Both the position numbers and the translations under genes were made by a program. A stretch of 64,000 bases of DNA from Intestinimonas timonensis. GTDB taxonomy: Bacteria; Bacillota; Clostridia; Oscillospirales; Oscillospiraceae. The notes beneath the pieces are model-generated. The model was given only the letters and a program-made list of their open reading frames with translations, was not told where the DNA came from and made no database searches. Below, piece by piece: positions 7,170-14,484 of the stretch (position 1 is its first letter; each line of letters begins with the position of its first letter). Location of the stretch: assembly GCF_900626145.1 (NCBI RefSeq), contig NZ_LR130817.1:335643-399642 (forward strand), given 5' to 3'.

Positions 7170-8627
7170 TTAGCAGGAGGACTCACCGGAGAAAATGCTC
7201 CAGCCGTCCTTGCCGTGGTGTTTGGCGCAGTACAGAGCGCTGTCCGCATGTGGGTAAAGCTCCTCAAAGGAGCGCCCCTGGTCGGGGATCATGGCAGCGC
7301 CAACGCTGCAGGAAACGGAGATCTGAGGGTAGGTTGGGTCTGTGAGGAGGCGGAATTCCTCGCACAGGCGACGCATGTGCAGCTCCACAACGGACCGGGA
7401 GGATACATCCTTCATCAGAACCATAAATTCATCACCGCCGATCCGACCGATGACATCACTCTGACGGAAATGTGCGCGCAGCAGCTCCGCAGTAAGGACC
7501 AGGATAGAGTCACCCGCCTGGTGACCCCAGACATCGTTGACCTCCTTGAAATTGTCCAGATCCAGCATCAAAAGGGCACCCTGCCTGTCGGGGACGGCCA
7601 GCCAGGTGTCGATGCAGGCACTGGTGCTGGTGCGATTAAGCAGACCGGTGAGAGAATCGGCCTGGGCCTGATGGAGCAGCCGGCGCCGGTCTCGCAGAGA
7701 AATATGGATCATAGAGAACAAAAGGAGCAGGACGCCCACCAAAAAGGCGATACCCAGATAGAGAACATCCCGGAAGATAAAGCTGTAATCAGCGCTGGCC
7801 TCGCTGCTGGAGACGGTGTAACACATCATCCAGCCGTTGTCCAACCCGGCGGACTGGTAGACCATATACTGGATCTCGTCACCGTTGTGGGCAAAAAAAT
7901 AGCCGCTCTTGCCGGCGGCAAAATCAGCCCGAACTTCATCCGGAGAAGCGCCGCCCATCAGCTCCATAGAGGCACAGTATTCAAAGAAATCATGATAGTG
8001 TGTGGGCAAGGTGGTAGAGGTGGTGGAAACCAGGGCGCCGCTGGAGGTGACCAGCAGAGGATAACCGCTGCCATTGTACAGTCCGGAGAAGAGGAAGTCA
8101 CTGAGTTGTCCGATGTTGTAGGCTCCGCCTACAACGCCCATAACTTCTCCATCCTCACCAATGATGGGCACGGACAGAACGACCTTTGTCTGGCTGTCCA
8201 CAGAACTGGAGAGGGGATCACTGACCGCGCGGCGACCGGACATGGAAGTCAGGAAATATTGCCGGTGAGCGACAAGAGTAGTGGCGCCATCGTTGGAGTG
8301 GCCGGTACCGGAGGGGGCGATAATCAAAATGCGGGAAAATTCACCACTGGAAACAATGGCATCAGCCATCAGTATATTATCGCTGTCGACAAGATGATCT
8401 TGCCTCGCGATAAAGCGGGCCAAGCTGTCCAAGGAGGAAAACTGCGTGTCGATCACAGAGTTGAAGTAATCACATTGATGCTCTACATTGTTGCGGAGAG
8501 AGAGAAGTGTATGTTCTTCCACAGAACGCTTTTCATGCAGAACGAAACAACCCATACAGGCGGCCATATACAGCAAAAACAATAACAGCGACGGCGCATA
8601 GCGGCGAATGCGGTCGACATGCAACAC
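7170..8627 (-). CDS. membrane diguanylate cyclase with Cache sensor and GGDEF domain
   Basis: About 485 residues: an N-terminal membrane segment (YAPSLLLFLLYMAACMGCFV), an extracellular Cache-like sensor (about residues 50-280), a second membrane segment (FRDVLYLGIAFLVGVLLLLF), and a GGDEF domain. The active-site loop is intact (RIGGDEFMV), and an inhibitory I-site (RQSD) lies five residues before it, so it should make c-di-GMP with product feedback. The start is uncertain. The upstream in-frame ATG (8678) overlaps a likely extended -10 (TGGTATACT), so it is probably untranslated. AGGAGG at 8642-8647 points to GTG 8627 (spacing 14) or ATT 8633 (spacing 8). Confidence 0.9.
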   Translation of the reverse strand: MLHVDRIRRYAPSLLLFLLYMAACMGCFVLHEKRSVEEHTLLSLRNNVEHQCDYFNSVIDTQFSSLDSLARFIARQDHLVDSDNILMADAIVSSGEFSRILIIAPSGTGHSNDGATTLVAHRQYFLTSMSGRRAVSDPLSSSVDSQTKVVLSVPIIGEDGEVMGVVGGAYNIGQLSDFLFSGLYNGSGYPLLVTSSGALVSTTSTTLPTHYHDFFEYCASMELMGGASPDEVRADFAAGKSGYFFAHNGDEIQYMVYQSAGLDNGWMMCYTVSSSEASADYSFIFRDVLYLGIAFLVGVLLLLFSMIHISLRDRRRLLHQAQADSLTGLLNRTSTSACIDTWLAVPDRQGALLMLDLDNFKEVNDVWGHQAGDSILVLTAELLRAHFRQSDVIGRIGGDEFMVLMKDVSSRSVVELHMRRLCEEFRLLTDPTYPQISVSCSVGAAMIPDQGRSFEELYPHADSALYCAKHHGKDGWSIFSGESSC

Positions 8628-8668
8628 AGAAATAAGATCCACCTCCTCACCTGATATTTTGTACCCAT

Positions 8669-8676
8669 AGTATACC
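8669..8676 (-). promoter_or_regulatory. extended -10 promoter of the diguanylate cyclase
   Basis: On the minus strand TGGTATACT reads 8676 to 8669 or just around it, an extended -10 element. There is no good -35 at 17 bp, which extended -10 promoters tolerate. This element overlaps the longest possible ATG of the gene. Confidence 0.5.
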
Positions 8677-8814
8677 ATATTTTATAGAAAAGCGGAACGG
8701 GGAAACTGTCAGATTTGGAACAGAAAGTGGTAAATTTTTCATGTAAAAGCAAGAAAGAATGGGCAGAAGTCCGAAATACGTTACTATTTAAAAATAAAAG
8801 GGGACAGGGAAAAC

Positions 8815-9789
8815 ATGTATTATTACTTCGCACCCATGGAGGGGGTGACGGGCAGGCTGTTCCGGCGGGTCCACAGTCAGTTCTTTCAGGGGGTAGACAA
8901 ATATTTCATGCCGTTTGTCTCACCTGGGAAGGACAGGGTCTTTTCCAAACGGGATATGCGGGAACTCACGCCGGATGCGGAGTCAAGTGTACCGGAAGTG
9001 CCCCAGCTGCTGACCTGTCAGGCGGAGGATTTTCTCTGGGCGGCGGAGCTGTTGGCCGACCTGGGCTATCGGGAGGTCAATCTGAATCTGGGCTGTCCTT
9101 CCGGAACGGTTACTGCCAAAGGGAAGGGGTCCGGTTTCCTCCGGGACCCGGATGGACTTGACCGCTTTCTGGAGGAAATCTTCAGCCGGGCCAAAGTCGC
9201 CATATCCATCAAGACCCGGGTGGGATTTGCGTCACCGGAGGAATTTGATCGGCTGCTGGAGTGCTTTGACCGCTATCCCTGCACGGAGCTCATTGTTCAC
9301 CCCAGAGTGCGGTCGGATTTCTATAAGGGCAGGGTGCGGCTGGAGGCCTTTGCCCTGGCGGTGGAGAGGAGTACAGCCTCGCTGTGCTACAACGGGGATC
9401 TGACCACTGCCAAAGAGATCGGGATTTTCCGGCAGCGCTTTCCATCGGTGGAGCGGGTGATGCTGGGACGGGGATTGGTGGGAGACCCCGCCCTGGCAGC
9501 CAAGGCCAAAGGAGTACCAGCAGCCGACCGAGAGACGCTGCGAAAATTTCATGATACTCTTTATGAAGGCTATGCGGAGGCCTTTGGTAGCCGACATAAC
9601 GCCATGCTGCGGATGAAGGAGCTGTGGTTCTATCTCATTTGGCTCTTTGAGGGACAAGAGCGGCTGAGCAGGGCACTGAAGAAGGCCAAAAACCCTGCCG
9701 AGTATGAAGCGTGTGTGGAGACCATTTTCGGTGAGCTGCCCCTGCGGGAGGATTCTGCCGCCGGCTGGCGTGACCAGCCCATTTTTTGA
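8815..9789 (+). CDS. dus: tRNA-dihydrouridine synthase
   Basis: A 324-residue flavoenzyme of the Dus family that reduces uridines in the D-loop of tRNA. It opens with the FMN-barrel signature MYYYFAPMEGVTGRLFRR, has the catalytic-cysteine motif NLGCPSGTVTAKGKGSGFL, and the phosphate-binding CYNGDLTTA and MLGRGLVGDPALA segments. Length is normal. The ribosome site AAAAGGGGACAGGG precedes the ATG. It stands alone, divergent from the diguanylate cyclase. Which uridine position it modifies cannot be told from sequence. Confidence 0.92.
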   Translation: MYYYFAPMEGVTGRLFRRVHSQFFQGVDKYFMPFVSPGKDRVFSKRDMRELTPDAESSVPEVPQLLTCQAEDFLWAAELLADLGYREVNLNLGCPSGTVTAKGKGSGFLRDPDGLDRFLEEIFSRAKVAISIKTRVGFASPEEFDRLLECFDRYPCTELIVHPRVRSDFYKGRVRLEAFALAVERSTASLCYNGDLTTAKEIGIFRQRFPSVERVMLGRGLVGDPALAAKAKGVPAADRETLRKFHDTLYEGYAEAFGSRHNAMLRMKELWFYLIWLFEGQERLSRALKKAKNPAEYEACVETIFGELPLREDSAAGWRDQPIF

Positions 9790-9846
9790 CACAGGGCCGT
9801 GGCCGCGGTATGATGAAACAAACGATATGGAAATGGGGGAATACAC

Positions 9847-10368
9847 TTGGAAAACAAAGCATATGAGACCATTCTGGGGCGCCGGAGCATCCGCTCCTTT
9901 CAGACGAAGCAGGTAGCACAGCAGGAGCTGGACGCGGTGCTCCAGGCGGGGCTGTATGCCCCCTGTGGGATGGGCAGCCAGCTGGTGACATTGGTGGCCG
10001 TCCAGGACCCGGAGGTCCGGGGCAAGCTGTCCGCCATGAACGCCACCATCATGGGCACCGACCGCGATCCCTACTATGGAGCACCCACCATCGTGGTGGT
10101 TTTGGCGTCGACGGAGCGGTATACCTGGGTAGAGGACGGCAGCTGCGCGCTGACTGTCATGATGGAGGCCGCCCACGCCCTGGGGCTGGGTTCCTGCTGG
10201 ATCCACCGGGCGCGGGAGATGTTCGACAGTGACGAGGGCAAGGCCATGCTCAAGGCGTGGGGGGTCCCCGAGGGCATGCGGGGCGTGGGGGCCCTGGCCC
10301 TGGGCTATCCCGCGGGCGCGGCGCCCCAAGCACCCCAGCGGAAGCCGGGCCGTGTTTTCAAGATCTGA
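9847..10368 (+). CDS. nitroreductase family protein
   Basis: A 173-residue FMN-dependent nitroreductase-fold protein. The family start YETILGRRSIRSFQTKQV is clear, with the active-site stretch LYAPCGMGSQ and the C-terminal ALALGYPAG. Physiological substrate unknown; such proteins reduce quinones, flavins or nitro compounds. The start is TTG at 9847, with GGGGGAA about 6 bases upstream; an ATG slightly upstream is in another frame. A second family member of about 30 percent or less visible identity lies at 22295. Confidence 0.88.
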   Translation: MENKAYETILGRRSIRSFQTKQVAQQELDAVLQAGLYAPCGMGSQLVTLVAVQDPEVRGKLSAMNATIMGTDRDPYYGAPTIVVVLASTERYTWVEDGSCALTVMMEAAHALGLGSCWIHRAREMFDSDEGKAMLKAWGVPEGMRGVGALALGYPAGAAPQAPQRKPGRVFKI

Positions 10369-10387
10369 CCATAAAAAGTCGTCCCAT

Positions 10388-10424
10388 AAAAAGTCGTCCG
10401 GCCGACCGGCCGGACGACTTTTTT
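10388..10424. terminator. bidirectional terminator between converging genes
   Basis: AAAAGTCGTCCGGCC pairs with GGCCGGACGACTTTT around GACC, then Ts. The 5' arm is part of a tandem duplication of CCATAAAAAGTCGTC (about 10369-10399). Confidence 0.85.
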
Positions 10425-10436
10425 ACAGGAAAGGAT

Positions 10437-11444
10437 TCAGCTCAGAAGCTCACTCTCCAGGTCGGAGAGCATCACATCCAGAGCGGTGATACCGCCTTCG
10501 GCGGTGTACCAGACGGCGGGGTGAACCAGATAGACGATGTGGCTGTTCTTGTAGGCGTCGGTCCCCACGACCAGCTCATTTTCCATGATCTCCTGGGCCA
10601 GCTTGGCACCCTCGGTGGCGATGGCGGCATCCCGGTCCATAACGAAAATGTAGTCCGGGGCTTTGTCCACAATGAACTCGAAGGAGGCCTCGTTGCCATG
10701 GGTGGAGGTTTCCAGGTCGGCGTCCACGCCGATGTTCTCAAAGCAGATCTCCGGACCGATGATGGAGCAACGTCCATCGTTGCCCAGCACATTGAAGCTG
10801 CCGCTGGTACACATGCCGACGATGGCGGTCTTGCCGTCGGCAAATTTAGACAGGGCGGCGATCCGGCTGTCGAAATCAGCCATGAGTGCATCCACCTCTT
10901 CCTCCAAACCAAACATGGAGGCGATGGTGACGGCGTTCTGGCGTACACTTTCTACCACGCCAATCTCGGTGTCGGTGGAGAGGTAGACCACGGGAGCGAT
11001 CTCACTGAGGGCGTCATAGCTGGAGGCCAGGCGGCCGCCGATGAAGATGACATCCGGCTCACAGGCCATGACCGCTTCCAGATCGGCCTCTTTGATGGTG
11101 CCCAGGTTGGCGATATCGTCATTGATGTAGTCCTGGAGGTATTCCAGGCTGGTGGAGGCGGTGCCCACCACTCTGTCGCCCACGCCCAGTGCGTCTAGAA
11201 TGTCCAGACAGGCCATGTCCAGAGTGGCGATACGCTGGGGATCGTAGGGCACCTCCAGCTCCACAGACTCTTTGGCGCCGTTCAAAGAGGTGATGGTAAC
11301 GCTCGTGGGAACGGTCCCTGTAAGCTGAGTATCCTCCACCGGTGTGGTGGATTCCGGCGCGGCGGAGCCGCCGCTGCCGGAGGAGCAGGCGGCCAAACCC
11401 AGGGACAGTGCCAGTGCGAGGGCAAGAGAGGCGATCTTCTTCAT
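10437..11444 (-). CDS. iron-siderophore ABC transporter substrate-binding lipoprotein
   Basis: A 335-residue periplasmic-binding-type lipoprotein. It has a signal peptide with lipobox LGLAAC (cysteine 20), a serine/glycine-rich linker, and a class III (FecB/YclQ-like) fold with VPYDPQRIATLDMACLDIL, ACEPDVIFIGGR and EFIVDKAPDYIFVMDRD. YclQ-type proteins bind petrobactin or catecholates; the ligand here is not certain. Its ABC ATPase partner immediately upstream on the same strand is a 3' remnant, and no permease genes are in the window. The importer is therefore broken unless partners exist elsewhere. Confidence 0.9.
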   Translation of the reverse strand: MKKIASLALALALSLGLAACSSGSGGSAAPESTTPVEDTQLTGTVPTSVTITSLNGAKESVELEVPYDPQRIATLDMACLDILDALGVGDRVVGTASTSLEYLQDYINDDIANLGTIKEADLEAVMACEPDVIFIGGRLASSYDALSEIAPVVYLSTDTEIGVVESVRQNAVTIASMFGLEEEVDALMADFDSRIAALSKFADGKTAIVGMCTSGSFNVLGNDGRCSIIGPEICFENIGVDADLETSTHGNEASFEFIVDKAPDYIFVMDRDAAIATEGAKLAQEIMENELVVGTDAYKNSHIVYLVHPAVWYTAEGGITALDVMLSDLESELLS

Positions 11445-11487
11445 GTGTGCAAACTCCTTTTCATAAAAAGTACGGAAAAATAGCGGG

Positions 11488-11940
11488 TCAGTAGTAAATA
11501 GACAGGGGCTTACCCTGAATATTCAGGATCTCAAAGTCCACCCGGTAGATCTCTGACAGGTTCCCTTTGGTGATTACCTCCTCCACAGTGCCGAACTTGG
11601 CGATCCTGCCGTCCTTAAAAGCGCAGATGTAGTCGGAGTAGAAGTCGGCATAGTTGATCTCATGGAGTACCAGGATCACAGTCTTGCCCAGCTCGTCGCA
11701 GAGCCGACGGACGATCTTCATCATGTTGGTGGCGTGGTAGATGTCCAGGTTGTTGGTGGGCTCGTCCAGGAGAATGTATTCGGTGTCCTGGGCGATGACC
11801 ATGGCGATGAGGGCCCGCTGGCGCTGGCCGCCGGAGAGCTCGTCGATGAACCGGTCCTGAAATTCATCCAGTTCCATGTACGCGATGGCACGGTCGACGA
11901 TGGCCTGGTCCTCGTCGGTGAGGCGGCTGCCCGAGTACCG
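11488..11940 (-). pseudogene. ABC transporter ATP-binding protein, C-terminal half only
   Basis: The last roughly 150 residues of a siderophore ABC ATPase (YclP-like): signature motif LSGGQRQRALIAMVIAQD, Walker B YILLDEPTNNLD, switch histidine in VLHEINYADF. Walker A and the Q-loop are missing. Homology begins at about RYSGSRLTDEDQAIVD, which in relatives follows FGRFPYS. Just upstream the sequence switches to the SLH part of another gene in a different frame. It cannot hydrolyse ATP as it stands. It lies 43 bases upstream of the binding-protein gene, so together they are the remaining 3' end of an importer operon. Confidence 0.85.
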
Positions 11941-13351
11941 CCCACTCCACGGCGTCCCGGTACCAGGCGTTGGCGGCAATGTCGGCAAAACCGGCCACCA
12001 GCTCCACTTCCTCCTGGACGGGACCGAACATCCCGGCGAAGGAGCCGTAGGACAAGCCGCACAGAGTGGGGGTGCTGCGATAGGCGCTGTGGGAGGGATG
12101 GCCGTCCTCCAGGATATAGATCTCGCCCCACTCGTCCGCGCCGTCACCACGGCCCAGAGGGCGACTTCCGGTGAGTTCCATGCCGCAGCCCCACATGGTA
12201 CCGTCGTTTTTCAGATAGAGCATATGACTACCGCCACCGGAGACAGAGTGGACATTGGTGTCCACGATCTCCGGATAATAGTTGTACAGCTTATACTCGC
12301 CGGTAACAGAATCATAGTGATAGTTGATGGAACTGGGACCACGCTGTCCGTGCTGGCCTGCGCCGGTGACCCAGAGGGTGTCATCAAACTTAATGAAATA
12401 GGCGTTGTTGTTGCCGGCATCCACGCTGCGCACATCGGTGGCAACCAGAGTGGGGGTAGCGACATAATCCACCAGGTTCCAGTGGAAACCAAGGGCTGCG
12501 TAACTGCTGTTGTTCCCCCAGCCGTAGAGAGAACCGTCGGGCTTGAGGGCCATGGCGAATTTATTGCCAAGGGCGATATCCACGCAGCCATCCATGACCT
12601 TGATCATTTCGTTGACCAATTCGGCATCTTCTCCCTCGTCCCGGCCGAGAACGCCATAGATATTGGTGCCCATCATCCACACCGAGCCGTCGTTTTTCAG
12701 GGCCATAACATTTTCTGGGCTCAACTCCACATCCTTTACGCCGGTGAGGATGACGGTGGGGTCGGTGTAAGATTCACAGCCTCCCTCGCCGTTGGCATAG
12801 GCTTCCGCAAAGTTGTCGCCCCAGAAATAGAGATCGCCATTCTCCGTCACCGCCGCGCAGGCGTGGTCGTTGGTGGCAGCCTTGACCACGTTGCCCATGA
12901 CGAAGTAGGGCTCGTAGGTCTCCACATCAGCTTCATAGTAGCCCTTGCCCAGCTGGTAGCAGACGTTGTCGCCCCAGGTATAGAGATCGCCGTTCTCCTT
13001 GAGGATGGTGAGGACCGTGCCGGGCTCTCTCCACCTTATGTTGTAGCCGTACTCGTCGTACACTTTCACGCGGACAGTGAGCGTACAATACGATGAACTG
13101 GCTGACACCGATTTCACCCCGGACATGATATTGACGGGGACGTTGGATGTGGTGTCGCCGTTGAGCAGCGTGGAGGTGTCACAGCTGCCCCAGCCGTAGA
13201 GGTCGCCGTTGCTGGTGACCGCCCAGGAAGTCCGGTTTCCCGCCTCCACCTGTTTGATGTAGGGCTGGCCCGCCGCCGAGGCGGGGACGGCCAGCAGCCC
13301 CGCCAGCAGGGCGGCGGTGAGCAGCAGGGAAAAGAATCTGCGTTTCTTCAT
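11941..13351 (-). pseudogene. secreted RCC1-repeat surface protein, truncated in its SLH domain
   Basis: The protein starts with a signal peptide (MKKRRFFSLLLTAALLAGLL, cleavage near PASAAG). RCC1-type beta-propeller repeats follow, recognisable by recurring GDLYGWGS, GDLYTWGDN, GDLYFWGDN, SLYGWGNN and TMWGCG. At the end an S-layer-homology domain begins (FADIAANAWYRDAVEWAV) and stops after about 18 residues. The frame then runs into the ABC ATPase remnant and is read out of phase to a stop at 11864. SLH domains normally anchor such proteins to the cell wall, so this copy has lost its anchor. Ribosome site GAGGAGG lies 6 bases before the ATG. Confidence 0.85.
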
Positions 13352-13691
13352 AAAAATCCTCCTCGTATAATAAGTTTCAAAGTTAATAAATGGGGTATCA
13401 GCAGGCTTTGAGATACCCGTGATACAATAGCTGTAGGACAGCAGGGTCAGGCTCTTATCCTCCTGGTCGAGCCGTAAGGCTGCTTCATAGTAAAGTCTGT
13501 CCCCCTGGACCGGAAGTTAGTTGCAAACTAATTGGCTGTTTGCCGGAGATAAGGTCGCCCTTTTAGCAGTGAGGGATATCGCATTGGCTCTCTCCGGAAT
13601 GATTCTGATACGCGAGGTTGCGGACGCTCCGGTTATCATGGGCATCTCAAAGTCTGCTGGCCTGAAATTCCCATGTGGGGAGGTGAGAATT
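13352..13691 (+). other. non-coding stretch, probably the left end of an IS110-family element
   Basis: No convincing gene. A 7-bp hairpin (GGGTATC/GATACCC, about 13394-13418) comes first. Further on are a GCC-GTAA-GGC hairpin and a TTAGTT-GCA-AACTAA inverted repeat (about 13516-13530). Immediately downstream is the start of an IS110-type recombinase. In that family the region before the gene encodes the bridge RNA, so part of this stretch may be an IS110 left end. The exact element boundary cannot be placed. Confidence 0.4.
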
Positions 13692-13807
13692 GTGAATCCA
13701 TTATTCGTTGGTATTGATGTGAGCAGCAAGAGTAATGTGGCTTATTTGATGAATCCCGACGGCAGTAAGCATTCCATTTTTTCCGTGCAGAATAACCTGG
13801 GCGGTGC
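13692..13807 (+). pseudogene. IS110-family transposase, N-terminal stub
   Basis: GTG at 13692 with GGGGAGGTGAG ahead of it opens a frame reading VNPLFVGIDVSSKSNVAYLM. This is the RuvC-like N-terminus of IS110 (DEDD) recombinases, with the first catalytic Asp in GIDVSS. About 39 residues remain before the sequence turns into the terminal end of an IS5-family element. The rest of the recombinase, including the Tnp_20 serine domain, is absent. Confidence 0.75.
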
Positions 13808-13869
13808 TAGGGCTTGTTTGAAAAAAGGCGGAGATTGTGCTAAAGCAACAAAATAGTGATGGAGGCAAG
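13808..13869 (-). mobile_element. terminal fragment of an IS5-family element
   Basis: About 60 bp nearly identical, in reverse orientation, to the right end of the IS at 25153-25999: the inverted repeat TAGGGCTTGTTTGAAAAAAG, the non-coding tail, and the last nine transposase codons plus stop. One base differs in the terminal repeat and one in the coding part. It joins the IS110 stub directly, so it marks an insertion followed by deletion. Confidence 0.8.
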
Positions 13870-13992
13870 ATAGCCCGCTGTATCATGCCGGACATTCTCG
13901 CTTTCTATGAGAGCGAGGAGGGGCAGCGGGAATTTGCCGAATGGAAGAAGCAGCGGGAGGCGGAGAGGCAGGAGGCCGAAACGACGAAATGA
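13870..13992 (+). pseudogene. C-terminal gene stub of mobile-element type
   Basis: A frame continuing out of the IS5 fragment reads IARCIMPDILAFYESEEGQR and ends in a charged helix (EFAEWKKQREAERQEAETTK) at a TGA, followed by a strong terminator. There is no start codon with a ribosome site, so it is the 3' end of a lost gene. The charged tail resembles accessory proteins of conjugative elements, but no family is assigned. Confidence 0.45.
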
Positions 13993-13994
13993 CG

Positions 13995-14038
13995 AAAAGG
14001 GCGGGCGCACCGTGCAAACGGCTGCGCCCGCCCTTTTT
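13995..14038. terminator. bidirectional terminator
   Basis: AAAAGGGCGGGCGCA pairs with TGCGCCCGCCCTTTT, flanked by an A-run and a T-run, between the plus-strand stub and a minus-strand basic stub. Confidence 0.8.
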
Positions 14039-14042
14039 GCGT

Positions 14043-14146
14043 TTATAGGGCCGCTTTCTTCTTCCGTGGGCCTCTCGGCTTGGAGGTGGGCTTGCGCCGC
14101 ACCCCGTTGCGGAAGTAGGTGGCTTCGTAGCGGTCAAAGAAAACAA
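14043..14146 (-). pseudogene. basic C-terminal stub next to tRNA-Leu
   Basis: On the minus strand the sequence reads DRYEATYFRNGVRRKPTSK and continues PRGPRKKKAAL to a stop at 14043. Upstream the frame runs into the tRNA terminator and tRNA gene, so any coding is only a 3' remnant. The lysine/arginine-rich tail suggests a nucleic-acid-binding protein. No family is assigned and it may be non-coding. Confidence 0.3.
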
Positions 14147-14188
14147 ATAATCCGAACCCATCTCCTATCGGAAACAAGTTCGGATTAT
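14138..14188 (-). terminator. terminator of tRNA-Leu
   Basis: An 11-bp stem (ATAATCCGAAC/GTTCGGATTAT, 14147-14157 with 14178-14188), followed on the minus strand by TTGTTTTCTTT. Confidence 0.75.
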
Positions 14189-14195
14189 ATTGGTT

Positions 14196-14282
14196 TGGTG
14201 CCGGTAGTCGGACTCGAACCGACACGATGTCGCCACCAACGGATTTTGAGTCCGTCACGTCTACCAATTCCATCATACCGGC
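14196..14282 (-). tRNA. tRNA-Leu (anticodon CAA)
   Basis: An 87-nt class II tRNA including encoded CCA. The acceptor stem GCCGGTA/TACCGGC pairs perfectly. The anticodon stem-loop is ACGGA-CTCAAAA-TCCGT, giving anticodon CAA. A long variable arm (TGGTGGCGACATCGTG region) and a T-loop GGTTCGAGTCC are present. It reads TTG codons. Mobile-element debris lies immediately beyond its 3' end, a favoured integration position. Confidence 0.95.
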
Positions 14283-14306
14283 GTGGATGATATGGGTGCA
14301 AGGATT

Positions 14307-14335
14307 ATTATACACAAGGTGGGCCGAGACTGCAA
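14307..14335 (-). promoter_or_regulatory. promoter of tRNA-Leu
   Basis: On the minus strand TTGCAG (14335-14330), a 17-bp spacer, and TATAAT (14312-14307), about 25 bases before the tRNA 5' end. Confidence 0.8.
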
Positions 14336-14484
14336 GAGTGGATTTTTGACGTGGCGGAGAAAATTAAAAAATCCCATACCAAATTGGCGGGAAATATGAT
14401 ATGATGATACATACGAGATTGTTGCCTATGGGAGAATGCGTTCTCACGGGCGGTCGGGCAGATCCAGGAAAGGAGGCGGCGGAA

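Noticed and set aside
7041..8585. 514-codon plus-strand ORF opposite the diguanylate cyclase
   Set aside because: The GGDEF protein on the minus strand has clear motifs; this frame has none and crosses a terminator.
10369..10399. Tandem duplication CCATAAAAAGTCGTC as a possible CRISPR-like repeat
   Set aside because: Only two adjacent copies at a terminator arm; no spacers. No CRISPR array was seen in the window.
11876..13096. 406-codon plus-strand ORF opposite the RCC1 protein
   Set aside because: Antisense of repeats; no ribosome site and no family.
14043..14315. 90-codon minus-strand ORF through tRNA-Leu
   Set aside because: It runs through the tRNA and its terminator; only the last part could be a coding remnant, listed as a stub.
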